This document shows, piece by piece, positions 16,837 to 25,596 of a DNA stretch of 64,000 bases. The stretch's first letter is position 1. Every line of letters starts with the position of its first letter. Position numbers and translations under genes: made by a program. The notes beneath the pieces are model-generated. The model saw only the letters and a program-made list of their open reading frames with translations, ran no database searches and was not told where the DNA came from. Source of the stretch: Trebonia sp050013875 (GTDB lineage Bacteria > Actinomycetota > Actinomycetes > Streptosporangiales > Streptosporangiaceae); assembly GCA_050013875.1 (NCBI GenBank), contig JBEKEK010000008.1, positions 1 through 64,000 of the forward strand, written 5' to 3'.

Positions 16837-17649
16837 TCACATGATCCCCTTGAGAGCCTGCCTTCCAGCGGCGGTGCTCGCGAGATAGCCATAGGTGCCC
16901 TTGTCGCGCAACTCGGTCGCGGCGTCGACCAGCGCGCCGAGGGCGGCGAACGCGAGGGCGCCCCCGACCGAGACCCGGCTCACGCCGGCCTCGGCGAGCT
17001 CCCTCACGGGCGGGGTACCGGGCATGGCGAGGACGTTCACCGGCCGGTCGAGCGCGGTCACGAGCTGCCGGATGTCAGTCAGGCTGGTCAGGCCGGGGGC
17101 GTACAGCACATCCGCGCCCGCCGCCTGGTACGCCTGCAGCCGGGTGATCGTGTCCGCCAGGTCCGTGCGCCCGTATAGGTAGTTCTCCGCGCGGGCGGTG
17201 AGCACCAGGCGCGCAGGCCCCGCGTGAGCGGCCTCGACGGCGGCCGCGACGCGCTCGGCCGCCAGCCCGATGTCATAAATGGGCGCATCGTCGTCACCGG
17301 TGAAGTCCTCCACCGAGCAACCCGCCAGCCCGGTCTCGGCGGCGAGGGCAACGGTCTGCGCGACCCCGCCCGGGTCATCGGCGAAGCAGTTCTCCAGGTC
17401 GGCGGAGACCGGCAGGTCGGTGGCCGCGACGATCGCGGCGGCATGCGCCAGTGCCTCATCGCGGCTCACCGAGCCGTCCGAGCGCGCCAGCGTCGCCGCG
17501 AACCCGGAGCTCGTGGTGGCGAGCGCCTGGAATCCCAGCGAGGCGAGCAGCTTCGCGGATCCCTGGTCCCATGGATTCGGCAGCAGCAACGGGCTACCGG
17601 GCCGGTGCAGCTCAAGGAACCTGGCCGCCTTCTCCGTCTGGCAAGTCAT
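16837..17649 (-). CDS. Isocitrate lyase/PEP mutase family protein
   Basis: 270 residues, the usual length for the short PEP mutase-like group. Motifs: LLLPNPWDQGSAKLLASLGF, ATTSSGFAAT, LPVSADLENCFADDP and GCSVEDF, placing the Mg-binding acidic residues of the TIM barrel, then LTARAENYLYG and VNVLAMPG. Such enzymes cleave or form C-C or C-P bonds next to a carboxylate (oxaloacetate hydrolase, carboxyphosphonoenolpyruvate mutase and others). The exact reaction cannot be told. The start MTCQTEKAARFLELH is typical. Confidence 0.85.
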   Translation of the reverse strand: MTCQTEKAARFLELHRPGSPLLLPNPWDQGSAKLLASLGFQALATTSSGFAATLARSDGSVSRDEALAHAAAIVAATDLPVSADLENCFADDPGGVAQTVALAAETGLAGCSVEDFTGDDDAPIYDIGLAAERVAAAVEAAHAGPARLVLTARAENYLYGRTDLADTITRLQAYQAAGADVLYAPGLTSLTDIRQLVTALDRPVNVLAMPGTPPVRELAEAGVSRVSVGGALAFAALGALVDAATELRDKGTYGYLASTAAGRQALKGIM

Positions 17650-17794
17650 AGCTCAAAAACTACCGTGCCCGCCGCAGGGGCACCCCCCGGCTGATCGGAT
17701 ACCGTCACGAGAGCAGGGCGGGCGACGCCACCCCGGTGGTGCGGTCGGCCGGGGGCGTCTGTGTACGGACCGGGCTGGCACAACCAACCTGAGG

Positions 17795-18328
17795 TCAGCC
17801 GGTGTTTCCGTCTTGGCTGGTTTCGGCCGTGACCGCGCCATCCTGCTTGGCTAGCCATTCCTGGTGCCGGGCGAAGTGGCCTATGTCGCGCAGCACCATG
17901 ATCGCCTCGCCGGTCGCCAGTACCGCGCCGGTGCTGGCGAGGGTCATCTCGCCCGCCACGTAAAGGCGGTGCCCTTCCCTGCGCACCGGCCAGGCGCGCG
18001 CGTGCAGCGGGCGGCCCACCGGCACGGGCTTGACGTAGGTGACCGAGAGCTGGCCGGTGACCGCGAGCTCGCGGTGGAGCAGCGGCACATGCCCGAGTAT
18101 CTCGTCGAAGGCCCCGGCGGTCCAACCGCCGTGTGCGACGTCGGGGCCACCCTCGTTCTCGGGGCCGCAGACGAGTTCCGTGCGCACCGAGCCGTCCGGC
18201 TGGAGGTCCTCGCGGCCAAGGCCAAGCCGGCATAGTCCGGTTCGGCGGCACGCGCCGCACAGCGCGACCGGGGAGTCCGGCTGGGGCGGCACCTGGAAAT
18301 CCGACCCGGCCCAGGGCGAGGAGGTCAC
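17795..18328 (-). CDS. PaaI/hotdog-fold thioesterase family protein
   Basis: 177 residues with a GTG start and no clear ribosome site. A Cys-bearing N-terminus (CGACRRTGLCRLGL) may bind metal. The hotdog core follows: AHGGWTAGAFDEILGH with the HGG loop and catalytic acid, then LSVTYVKPVPVGRPL and GHRLYVAGEM. These are acyl-CoA thioesterases or fold relatives. It sits alone between the PEP mutase-like gene and the MetRS leader, transcribed away from the latter. Confidence 0.75.
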   Translation of the reverse strand: MTSSPWAGSDFQVPPQPDSPVALCGACRRTGLCRLGLGREDLQPDGSVRTELVCGPENEGGPDVAHGGWTAGAFDEILGHVPLLHRELAVTGQLSVTYVKPVPVGRPLHARAWPVRREGHRLYVAGEMTLASTGAVLATGEAIMVLRDIGHFARHQEWLAKQDGAVTAETSQDGNTG

Positions 18329-18465
18329 GAGCGTCCGTCCCGTCTCTAACCTTTTATCGGTTATGCGGATCAGGATACTTGAGCGGCTAGAAGCGGGTGC
18401 TGAGACTAGCGGTCGGGGTACCGCCGCCAGTCAAGCTGGGCCCCCGGCCCTGCCGGTCTTAATGG

Positions 18466-18496
18466 TTGGGCAAGCCACCGACTGGGCGACTAGAAT
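18466..18496 (+). promoter_or_regulatory. Promoter of the metS leader transcript
   Basis: A good -10 box, TAGAAT (18491-18496), lies 6 bases before the leader ATG at 18503. A weak -35, TTGGGC (18466-18471), sits 19 bases further up. With transcription starting at or beside the A of the ATG, the leader peptide would be read from a leaderless mRNA. Confidence 0.55.
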
Positions 18497-18502
18497 GGCG
18501 CT

Positions 18503-18550
18503 ATGAACACCTTCAGCAGCCGGATGATGCCCCGCTCGCGGGGCCGCTGA
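18503..18550 (+). CDS. Methionine-codon leader peptide of the metS attenuator
   Basis: A 15-codon frame encodes MNTFSSRMMPRSRGR. Codons 8 and 9 are tandem AUG (18524-18529), immediately before the first hairpin of the attenuator. It ends 90 bases before the MetRS start codon. Leader peptides rich in the cognate amino acid are known for trp, leu and ilv operons of actinomycetes. A Met version ahead of a methionyl-tRNA synthetase is inferred here from the arrangement. Confidence 0.7.
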   Translation: MNTFSSRMMPRSRGR

Positions 18551-18606
18551 CGCTGCACGGATGCTCACTTTCCGAGGCCCTGTTTACGGGGCCTCGATTC
18601 ATTTCC
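18529..18606 (+). promoter_or_regulatory. Ribosome-mediated transcription attenuator in front of metS
   Basis: Three mutually exclusive structures can be drawn. Hairpin 1 pairs GCCCCG (18529-18534) with CGGGGC (18539-18544) around CTCG. The antiterminator pairs CGGGGCC (18539-18545) with GGCCCTG (18576-18582) with one G-U pair. The terminator pairs CGAGGCCC (18573-18580) with GGGCCTCG (18589-18596) and is followed by ATTCATTT. A ribosome stalled on the tandem Met codons would cover the 5' side of hairpin 1, free the CGGGGCC strand and prevent termination; smooth translation would allow the terminator. Low charged Met-tRNA would thus raise MetRS synthesis. Confidence 0.7.
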
Positions 18607-18639
18607 GCGGTCGGAGCCCCGGTCTACCTGGAGGTTCCA

Positions 18640-20163
18640 ATGACCAGCACCTACATCACCACCACGATTCCGTATGTGAACGCGCGCCCGCACCTCGGGT
18701 TCGCCCTCGAGCTCGTGCAGGCCGACGTGCTCGCCCGCTACCTCAGGAGCGTGGGCGAGCAGGTCAGGCTGCAGGCCGGGACCGACGACAACTCGCTCAA
18801 GAACGTGCTGGCCGCGCAGGCCGCCGGGGTTGGCGTGCAGGAGTTCGTCGATGCCAACGCGGCCGCGTTCACCGGCCTGGCGGAGCCGCTGAACCTGTCG
18901 ATCGACGATCTGATCCGGACCAGCAGCGACCCGCGGCACGCGGCGGGAGTCGAGCGTCTGTGGCGGGCCTGCGCTGACCGCGGCGACCTCTACCGCAGGC
19001 ACTATGCGGGCCTGTACTGCGTCGGGTGCGAGCAGTTCTACACGGCGGCAGAGCTGGAGGACGGATGCTGTCCTGACCATGGCACGGTGCCTGACCTGGT
19101 GTCGGAGGAAAACTGGTTCTTCCGGCTGTCGCGCTACGCCGGCCAGCTGGGTGACCTCATAACCGACGGGACCATCCGCATCGAGCCGGCCGCGCGCCGC
19201 AACGAAGTCCTGGCCCTCATCGACGGCGGTCTCGCGGACTTCTCGGTCTCACGCAGCACCGAACGCGCCCGGGGCTGGGGCATCCCTGTCCCGGATGACC
19301 CGGGCCAGGTGATCTACGTGTGGTGGGACGCGCTCGGCAACTACCTCACGGCCCTGGATTACGCCGTCGGCGGCGAGAACCTGAGCCGCTGGTGGGCGGG
19401 CACGTCGCGGCGCATCCACCTGCTCGGCAAGGGCGTCCTCCGGTTCCACGCCGTTTACTGGCCGGCGATCCTGCTGTCGGCCGGAGAGGCCGTTCCCACC
19501 GACATCGCTATCCACGGCTACCTCACCGAGAACGGCCGCAAGATCAGCAAATCCAGCGGTGCCACCGTCGACCCCTATGATCTCGTCGGCCGGTACGGGA
19601 CAGATGCGGTGCGCTGGTGGCTGCTGCGCGAAGTCCCCCGGGGCGCGGACGCGGACTTCACCGTCGGCCGCCTCATCAGCCGGGCCAACGACGAGCTCGC
19701 CAACGGTATCGGCAATCTCATCAACCGGGTCGTAACCCTGATCCACAGGTACCGCGGCGGGTATGTCCCCGCCGCTACCGCGGGCGCCTTCGACTCGGCC
19801 GCTCTCGACGGTGCCATCAGGGACGCGGCCGGCCTGGTCGGCGCGGCGCTGGAAGACTTCGACTTCCGCCGTGCCACCGAGGCGGTCTGGCAGATCGCGG
19901 ATGAGGCGAACCGCTACGTCAACCGCACGCGCCCCTGGGATCTGGCCAGAGCAGACGACCGCGAGGAACTGGACGCCGTCCTGTCCGTCCTCCTCCTCGC
20001 CTGCCAGTCGGTCGGCACTCACCTGGCCCCCTTCCTGCCAGACGCGGCAACGCGCATCACCCGCCAGTGCACCCCTGACGGTACGGGCCTTCTTCCGAGT
20101 CCGGCCCCGCTGCTGCCCAGGATCGCGCCGCCCGGTCCCGTCACCGACGGCCGCCACCGCTAG
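18640..20163 (+). CDS. metG: Methionyl-tRNA synthetase
   Basis: 507 residues from ATG 18640, with GGAGG 5 bases upstream. Class I signatures are present: HLGF (HIGH) in YVNARPHLGFALELVQADV, and KISKS (KMSKS) in GYLTENGRKISKSSG. The zinc knuckle region has CVGCE and CCPDH, and the anticodon-binding helical part ends with RYVNRTRPWDLA. It charges tRNA-Met in the cytosol. The length suits a compact MetRS without the C-terminal tRNA-binding extension. Whether it is the only MetRS of the genome or a second, regulated copy cannot be seen. Its expression is probably set by the upstream attenuator. Confidence 0.92.
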   Translation: MTSTYITTTIPYVNARPHLGFALELVQADVLARYLRSVGEQVRLQAGTDDNSLKNVLAAQAAGVGVQEFVDANAAAFTGLAEPLNLSIDDLIRTSSDPRHAAGVERLWRACADRGDLYRRHYAGLYCVGCEQFYTAAELEDGCCPDHGTVPDLVSEENWFFRLSRYAGQLGDLITDGTIRIEPAARRNEVLALIDGGLADFSVSRSTERARGWGIPVPDDPGQVIYVWWDALGNYLTALDYAVGGENLSRWWAGTSRRIHLLGKGVLRFHAVYWPAILLSAGEAVPTDIAIHGYLTENGRKISKSSGATVDPYDLVGRYGTDAVRWWLLREVPRGADADFTVGRLISRANDELANGIGNLINRVVTLIHRYRGGYVPAATAGAFDSAALDGAIRDAAGLVGAALEDFDFRRATEAVWQIADEANRYVNRTRPWDLARADDREELDAVLSVLLLACQSVGTHLAPFLPDAATRITRQCTPDGTGLLPSPAPLLPRIAPPGPVTDGRHR

Positions 20164-20225
20164 CATCCGGTAATGGCTAACGAGCACCTTGGCTTGATCA
20201 ACGCCAACCACGCGACCCGGATCGC

Positions 20226-20312
20226 GCGCCGTACTGGGATATCGGCGGCGTCACCATTGCCGACCCGGATGGCTATCGCATCGTCTTGACCCAGCGAAGC
20301 TGGGGCAAGTGA
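20226..20312 (+). pseudogene. Remnant of a VOC (glyoxalase-like) gene, C-terminal end only
   Basis: The frame reads PYWDIGGVTIADPDGYRIVL and ends QRSWGK-stop. This is the normal last strand of VOC-family domains (VxxADPDGYRIxL). No N-terminal VOC sequence precedes it; the 60 bases upstream are in another frame. A 5'-deleted remnant. Confidence 0.6.
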
Positions 20313-20358
20313 CGTGCGGGCCGTACGGATTGGCTTAGCCGGATCCCAGGTGGCCGTG

Positions 20359-21579
20359 CTACCCGATGATCAGGGCGGCCTGGGTGGGACCCGGCTTGAT
20401 GACCGCCAGGGACAGTCCGCTAGCGCCGGGATGCCAGGATGTCAGCTGCATCCTGGACTCGAACATGAACTCGGCGACCAGGCTGTTGCCGCTGTCCGGC
20501 CAGCCGAAGGCAGCCAGCGCGTCGCTGCTCACCCAGGTTCCCGGTACGCGCGTCAATCGGCCGCTGGCCATGGACGCGACATCGAGTTGAGTGGCCAGCT
20601 CGCCATCATCGGTAGAGCTGAGCTGAAGCGCGAGGAAACCCCCGCCGGGACTGAACGAGCCGTTGGCCGGCGAGTCACCTGCGGGCAGCCGGACCACGGT
20701 ATCTTTGCCGGTCGCCAGGTTGAGCACCTGCACACGGCAGGTCGGGGCGCACCGCGACGCCGAGGCGATCTCGGTCGCGTTCGCCGCGATCACTTCGCCA
20801 AACGTTCGGCTGACCCGCGGCGAAGCCGGGTTCCAGAGCCGGTCGGCTCCCGTTCCCGGGAGCGGGTCGGTCGGCGCGAGCAGTAGGCCGCGGTCGGTTC
20901 CCTGCTCGATCACATACCCGGCCGGAAGCGTGACCGGCGGCCGGAGCAAGTCGCCGGTAGAGCCGACTTCGCGTGCCGTCCCGGCGGCGCTGACGGTGTT
21001 GGCGCCCCGCGGGTAGCTCGTCAACCACAAGGCTCCGGTGCTGGCAGCAGGCGCGACCAGGCTCCCGGTGCCGACCTGGGTCGCCGAGCTCGCCCCGTCG
21101 GCGAGGAACCACACGGGGAGCGCAGATCCGGCGCAATTGCCGCAGGCGGTCTTGGCGGCAGAATCAGCCTGCACCGCCCAGCCGCCGTCGACCCGGGCGA
21201 ACTGGTACCCGGCGCTGTCAGCGGGCAGGCCGCCGATCGGCTCGGAACGGCCGGTGGCCGGCCAGAACCAGGTGGGCCGCGTCCCCGCGACCGGCAACCG
21301 GAGGCCGCCGGCCCAGGGCAAGGTACGGATAATGATCCCGTCGCTCCCGGCCGGCACGTCCGGTATGACCAAGTTCCCCGACACCGAGATCGGGGTTGGA
21401 GTGGCGCTTGCCGAGGGAGTTACCGGCGCAGTGGCCGAGGCGGGCTGCTGGTGGCGCGGGAGGACCAGGTAGACGACACCCGCGATAACCGCCAGGACGA
21501 GCGCAGCGATCAACCCAAGGCGGCGCGGCCGCTGACGCGGCTCGCGATCATCGCCCTGGCTGAGGATGTCATCATCCAT
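20359..21579 (-). CDS. Membrane-anchored extracytoplasmic protein, beta-propeller-like
   Basis: 406 residues from ATG 21579, which has GGGGGTG just upstream (earlier in-frame starts lack a site). An acidic cytoplasmic tail (MDDDILSQGDDREP) precedes a basic stop, one membrane helix (LGLIAALVLAVIAGVVYLVL) and a Thr/Ser/Pro-rich stalk. The large outer part has repeated beta segments such as GSFSPGGGFLALQL, TWVSSDALAAFGWPDSG, and one CGNC pair. No catalytic motif is recognised. A bipartite site is not visible upstream. It could be a sensor or cell-wall associated protein. Confidence 0.75.
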   Translation of the reverse strand: MDDDILSQGDDREPRQRPRRLGLIAALVLAVIAGVVYLVLPRHQQPASATAPVTPSASATPTPISVSGNLVIPDVPAGSDGIIIRTLPWAGGLRLPVAGTRPTWFWPATGRSEPIGGLPADSAGYQFARVDGGWAVQADSAAKTACGNCAGSALPVWFLADGASSATQVGTGSLVAPAASTGALWLTSYPRGANTVSAAGTAREVGSTGDLLRPPVTLPAGYVIEQGTDRGLLLAPTDPLPGTGADRLWNPASPRVSRTFGEVIAANATEIASASRCAPTCRVQVLNLATGKDTVVRLPAGDSPANGSFSPGGGFLALQLSSTDDGELATQLDVASMASGRLTRVPGTWVSSDALAAFGWPDSGNSLVAEFMFESRMQLTSWHPGASGLSLAVIKPGPTQAALIIG

Positions 21580-21768
21580 CGCCGCACCCCCAAGAGCATG
21601 TTGATCGGTATGCACCACGATACGTCGCGGCGATGGGGGCCGCCTGGCACCGTCATTCGGGGGACCCCCGCGCTTGCCCTCGCCCGCCAGCCGTTCCAAG
21701 CTGGCTCGCACCCGAGACCATAAAACCAGGGGAGTACCGTGAGCGGACAGCGCGGGAGCGGCGGACTC

Positions 21769-21798
21769 GTGACACCAGAGTTCGCCGCCCGTTACACT
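21769..21798 (+). promoter_or_regulatory. Promoter of the AbiEii-like pair
   Basis: GTGACA (21769-21774) and TACACT (21793-21798) are spaced 18 bases. The GTG start follows 7 bases later, so the transcript is probably leaderless. Confidence 0.5.
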
Positions 21799-21805
21799 AG
21801 GCTAT

Positions 21806-22180
21806 GTGAGCACTATGACCGCGGCGGCAGCCCCGGCCGGGACAACCGCCCGGCCGCGCCGCATGCTGCGCCCGGTCATTGTCCCGCCGTCATTGCTTGA
21901 CTTGCACGGCCCGTGGATCGGGATGCTCGAGTTGCCGCAGCGATTGTGCTGGTCGCTGGGCGCGGAGCAACGCCGGTTCGATCTTGGCGACCTGGACCGG
22001 GTAGCGTCAGCGTACGAGTACGCGCTGGATGCGGCGCGTACGCCCGCCGATCTCGCTGACCACATCAACGGGTGGCTGCTGACCGCCGCGTGGGACAGGA
22101 TCGGCATGGACCGGCGCAAGCGGGCCGCGTGGGAGAGCGCGCACCCGTTGCTGCGCCGCCGCGCCGCCGCTGCCGCTTGA
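21806..22180 (+). CDS. Partner protein of the nucleotidyltransferase, function unknown
   Basis: 124 residues from GTG 21806, behind TACACT. Contains a Pro-rich start, then LHGPWIGMLELPQRLCWSLG and a helical part ARTPADLADHINGWLLTAAWDRIGM. Its stop (TGA, 22178-22180) overlaps the ATG of the next gene, so the two are translated together. In this position an antitoxin or accessory subunit is expected, but the sequence has no helix-turn-helix that I can see, unlike AbiEi. The antitoxin role is inference. Confidence 0.7.
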   Translation: MSTMTAAAAPAGTTARPRRMLRPVIVPPSLLDLHGPWIGMLELPQRLCWSLGAEQRRFDLGDLDRVASAYEYALDAARTPADLADHINGWLLTAAWDRIGMDRRKRAAWESAHPLLRRRAAAAA

Positions 22181-22896
22181 TGGACCTTGACCCGCTGCAC
22201 CTGGACATCACCAGGATCGTGCTGGAGGCGACGGCCAGGTACCGGGCCGCTCTCGGCGGCGGTAACGCTCTGCTCGCGCACGGGATCTCCGCCCGGCCGA
22301 CGGAGGACATTGACGTCTTCATCGCGAACGGTGAACTGGTGAGCGCCGCGTCCGCCGCCGCGCTTGACGCCCTGGAGCAGCACGGTTACCGGGTCGAGGA
22401 GCACGCTGCTTCCGGCGGCCTCGGCGACTGGTGGCCCGAGGCGTGGGATGGGCTGGCAGAGCTGGAGGTCAGCGCCCCTGGCTCGGACCGGATGGTGCAG
22501 GTGCAGGCCTCGCACTTCGAGCTCCTGTGCCCGCCGGTTGAAATGCCGGGCATCGGCCTGGTCGTCGCGATGGACGACGCCGCGGGCTTCAAGGCGGCGG
22601 CCACCGCCGGCCGGGCGCTTGAGCGTGACTTCGTGGACATCGCGTCGCTCACCGCGGCCGGGTACACGGCGGAACGGCTGATCGCCCTGGCCATGGAGCG
22701 CGACCACGGCCTGCCGATGTTCGCGTTCGCCGAGGCCGCCCGCCGGCTGGACCGGATGGAAGACAGCCGGCTGGCACCGTACCTGGACGCGGACCGCGAC
22801 GCCGGGTGGGTGCGGGCGGCATTCGGCGACTGGCCGCGGGACGGCGAGCCCCCGGCAGGCGAGGAAGGTGACGAGGTCACCTGGTCGTGGCAGTAA
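22180..22896 (+). CDS. Nucleotidyltransferase-fold protein, AbiEii/AbiGii-like
   Basis: 238 residues. GGGNALLAHGISARPTEDIDVF carries the MNT-fold GG/GS turn and the catalytic D-x-D (DID). Further acidic residues occur in LAELEVSA. The middle has HFELLCPPVEMPGIGLVV and RDFVDIASLTAAGY, as in AbiEii-related proteins that act on paired substrates. AbiEii toxins add nucleotides to tRNA and stop growth. Many chromosomal relatives are uncharacterised. It is coupled by overlapping stop and start to the preceding gene. Confidence 0.75.
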   Translation: MDLDPLHLDITRIVLEATARYRAALGGGNALLAHGISARPTEDIDVFIANGELVSAASAAALDALEQHGYRVEEHAASGGLGDWWPEAWDGLAELEVSAPGSDRMVQVQASHFELLCPPVEMPGIGLVVAMDDAAGFKAAATAGRALERDFVDIASLTAAGYTAERLIALAMERDHGLPMFAFAEAARRLDRMEDSRLAPYLDADRDAGWVRAAFGDWPRDGEPPAGEEGDEVTWSWQ

Positions 22897-22947
22897 AGGC
22901 GCTGCGGTGATGCTCGCTCTGCTGTTCAATTGCGAGGCACCGCCGTG

Positions 22948-23961
22948 CTAGCCCGGTAGCGTGCGCGCCAGGCCGAAGTACGGCGTGACGCCGCTGTCGA
23001 TGAAGTTGGTGATCGCCGAAATCCGGTCGCCTTCCATCGTCAGCACCACAATGCCGTGCAGGTGCAAGATCTGCCCGCCGGGGTCGGGCAGGTAGCGGCC
23101 GAACGCGGGCTGGCCGTTCGCCCGGGTCGGCACCAGCAGCGTGGGCCGGCTGCCGCGGTGGCGCGCACTCTGGGTCAGGAAGCCGGCGATCGCGGCGTGA
23201 CCCTGGTACTCCAGGTTGGCGGGCGGCATGCTGAACCAGGCGTCGTCGGTGAGCAGGGCCACCACGCCGTCGACGTCGTCCGCGGCGAAAGCCGCGGCGA
23301 ACCGCTCCGCCAGTTCCCGCTCCTTCGGCGAGCGGGGCAGCGGGGCGCGCTCGCGGGCGGCGGCCGGCAGCAGCGCCGTCATCGTTGCCCTGGCCCGCTG
23401 CAGCGCGCTGTTCACCGACGCCTCGCTGGTGTCCAGCAGGTCCGCGACCTCCGGGGAGCGGAAGCCGAGTGCGTCCCGCAGCAGCAGGACCGCCCGCTGC
23501 CGCGGCGGCAGGTGCTGGACCGCGACGACGAACGCCAGCGCGATCGTCTCCTTAGCCTCGTACACCGCGTCCGGGCCGACGGCGGCGTCGGGCACCGCGT
23601 CAAGCAGGGTGTCCGGGTACGGCTGGAGCCACACCGGCTCACCGCGGCGGGTCGGCGCGGGCGGCTCGAACGGCGGCTCCGGCGGCTCCGGACGGGGGCG
23701 GCGGCTGCTGGCGCGCAGCGCGTTCAGGCAGCGGTTGGTCGCGATCCGGTACAGCCAGGTGCGCAGCGCGGCGCGGCCCTCGTACTGGCCGAGGCCGCGC
23801 CAGGCGGCGAGCAGGGTCTCCTGCAGCACGTCCTCGGCGTCCTGGACCGAGCCGAGAATCCGGTAGCAGTGCAGCCGCAGTTCGGCCAGGTACGGGCCGG
23901 TCAGCTCGCCGAACGCCTGATCATCTCCCGCGCGGGCCCGCTCAAGCGCATCTGTCGTCAC
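22948..23961 (-). CDS. ECF sigma factor with C-terminal SnoaL-like domain (SigX5/ECF41-type)
   Basis: 337 residues, GTG start. Region 2 is at 10-80 (FGELTGPYLAELRLHCYRILGS, QDAEDVLQETLLAAWRGL), region 4 at about 145-195 (LPPRQRAVLLLRDALGFR, EVADLLDTSEASVNSALQRAR). A SnoaL-like domain (about 210-330) ends HGIVVLTMEGDRISAITNFID. In this ECF class the C-terminal domain replaces a separate anti-sigma factor. The adjacent divergent exporter gene is a likely target, by position only. Confidence 0.9.
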   Translation of the reverse strand: MTTDALERARAGDDQAFGELTGPYLAELRLHCYRILGSVQDAEDVLQETLLAAWRGLGQYEGRAALRTWLYRIATNRCLNALRASSRRPRPEPPEPPFEPPAPTRRGEPVWLQPYPDTLLDAVPDAAVGPDAVYEAKETIALAFVVAVQHLPPRQRAVLLLRDALGFRSPEVADLLDTSEASVNSALQRARATMTALLPAAARERAPLPRSPKERELAERFAAAFAADDVDGVVALLTDDAWFSMPPANLEYQGHAAIAGFLTQSARHRGSRPTLLVPTRANGQPAFGRYLPDPGGQILHLHGIVVLTMEGDRISAITNFIDSGVTPYFGLARTLPG

Positions 23962-24085
23962 CTAGGTACGGACACCGGCCGGCCCGGAAAGTCATCGCTC
24001 AACTACCGCCAAGCCCGGTGTCTATATCACCGACGGCACAGCCGCAGCAGCAGGCAGCAGCAGTCGGCCGGAGCAGGGAGGAAAC

Positions 24086-25564
24086 GTGGGAGCAGAGGGA
24101 AAGCGCCTGACACAAGGGCAAGGCTGGGTGCTGGCGCTGACATCGATGGCGTCTTTCATGGTGTCGCTCGACACCCAGGTGGTGACCACGGCGCTGCCGG
24201 TGATCAGGGTGCACCTGCACGCGTCGCTTGCGGCGCTTGAGTGGACGGTGAACGCGTACACGCTGACCTTCGCCGTGCTGCTGCTGACCGGGGCGGCACT
24301 GGGCGAACGGCTGGGCCGGCGGCGCATGCTCGCCGTCGGCACCGGGTTGTTCACCGCCGCGTCGGCCGCCTGCGCGCTCGCACCGAACGCGGGCGCGCTG
24401 GTCGCGGCGAGAGCGGTGCAGGGGGCCGGAGCGGCGCTGGTGCTGCCGCTGGCACTGTCGCTGCTCTCGGCTGGGTTCCCGCCGCAGCGAAGGGCCTGGG
24501 CGATCGGCATCTTCAGCGCGCTGACCGGTCTGGCGGTGGCGGGCGGCCCGATCGTCGGCGGTGCGGTCGTGCAGGGCATCGCCTGGCAGTGGATCTTCTG
24601 GCTGAACGTCCCGATCGGCCTGGTGATGATCCCGCTGATCCTGAGCAAGCTCACGGACACCGCTCGGGTGCCCGCCAGGCTGGATCCGCTCGGCCTGCTG
24701 CTGGCGACCGGCGGCGCGCTCGGCCTGGTCTGGGCGCTGATCCGCGCCAACAGCCTGGGCTGGGCCAGCCCGGAGATCGTCGGGACGCTGGCGGCCGGCG
24801 CGGTGCTGACCGGGGCCTTCATCGGCTGGGAACTGGTGACGGCCCGGCCGATGGTGCCGCTGCGGCTGTTCCGCTCGCGCGCCTACGCGGCCGGCAACGC
24901 GGCCTGCCTGTGCGTGTTCGCGGTGCTGTTCGGCCTGGTCTTCTTCATGGCGCAGTTCCTGCAGACCGGCCTCGGCTACGATCCGCTCGGCGCGGGCCTG
25001 CGGCTGGCGCCGGGCTGGGCGACCCTCATGCTGATCGCGCCGTTCGCCGGGACGCTGATCCGCCGGTTCGGCGAGCGGGCGCTCATCGCGGGCGGGCTGA
25101 CGGTGTTCGCCGGCGCCCTGATCTGGATCGCGCTGATCGCCCGGGCCGGCCTGCCCTACGCGGACCTGGTCGTGCCGCTGATCCTGGCCGGCTCGGGGGT
25201 GTCGGTGGTCATACCGCCGACGCAGAGCGTGGTGATGACCGCGGTGGCACCCGCCGACATCGGCCAGGCTTCCGGCACGTTCAACACGCTGCGCCAACTC
25301 GGCGGCGTCTTCGGCGTCGCGATCTGCGCGGCGGTGTTCGCCGCCCACGGCGGTTACGCCACGCCGGCCGCGTTCATCAGCGGCTTCGGCCCGGCGATGG
25401 GCGCCTGCGCGGGCCTGGCGCTGATCGGCGCGACGGCCGGCCTGGTCATCCCGCGGCGGCGCAAGGCTACCGCGGTAACGACCGAGCTCGGGCCCGGCGC
25501 CATCCGTGCCGCGGAAACCGACGCACCAGGGACTGACCTCACCCCAACCGAACTCACGGCCTAG
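24086..25564 (+). CDS. MFS drug exporter, DHA2 (EmrB/QacA) family
   Basis: 492 residues from GTG 24086, GGGAGG 5 bases upstream. About 14 hydrophobic helices. Motif D-like start SFMVSLDTQVVTTALPVI, motif A GERLGRRRML, and motif C in LTGLAVAGGPIVGGAVV are typical of proton-driven efflux of hydrophobic compounds. It is divergent from the ECF sigma gene with about 120 bases between. Substrate unknown. Confidence 0.9.
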   Translation: MGAEGKRLTQGQGWVLALTSMASFMVSLDTQVVTTALPVIRVHLHASLAALEWTVNAYTLTFAVLLLTGAALGERLGRRRMLAVGTGLFTAASAACALAPNAGALVAARAVQGAGAALVLPLALSLLSAGFPPQRRAWAIGIFSALTGLAVAGGPIVGGAVVQGIAWQWIFWLNVPIGLVMIPLILSKLTDTARVPARLDPLGLLLATGGALGLVWALIRANSLGWASPEIVGTLAAGAVLTGAFIGWELVTARPMVPLRLFRSRAYAAGNAACLCVFAVLFGLVFFMAQFLQTGLGYDPLGAGLRLAPGWATLMLIAPFAGTLIRRFGERALIAGGLTVFAGALIWIALIARAGLPYADLVVPLILAGSGVSVVIPPTQSVVMTAVAPADIGQASGTFNTLRQLGGVFGVAICAAVFAAHGGYATPAAFISGFGPAMGACAGLALIGATAGLVIPRRRKATAVTTELGPGAIRAAETDAPGTDLTPTELTA

Positions 25565-25596
25565 GAGGCCAGTCCGGGAACATCTCACCGCGATCG

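Noticed and set aside
18529..18606. T-box riboswitch before MetRS
   Set aside because: No T-box sequence or specifier-loop architecture; the Met-codon leader peptide with nested stems explains the leader better.
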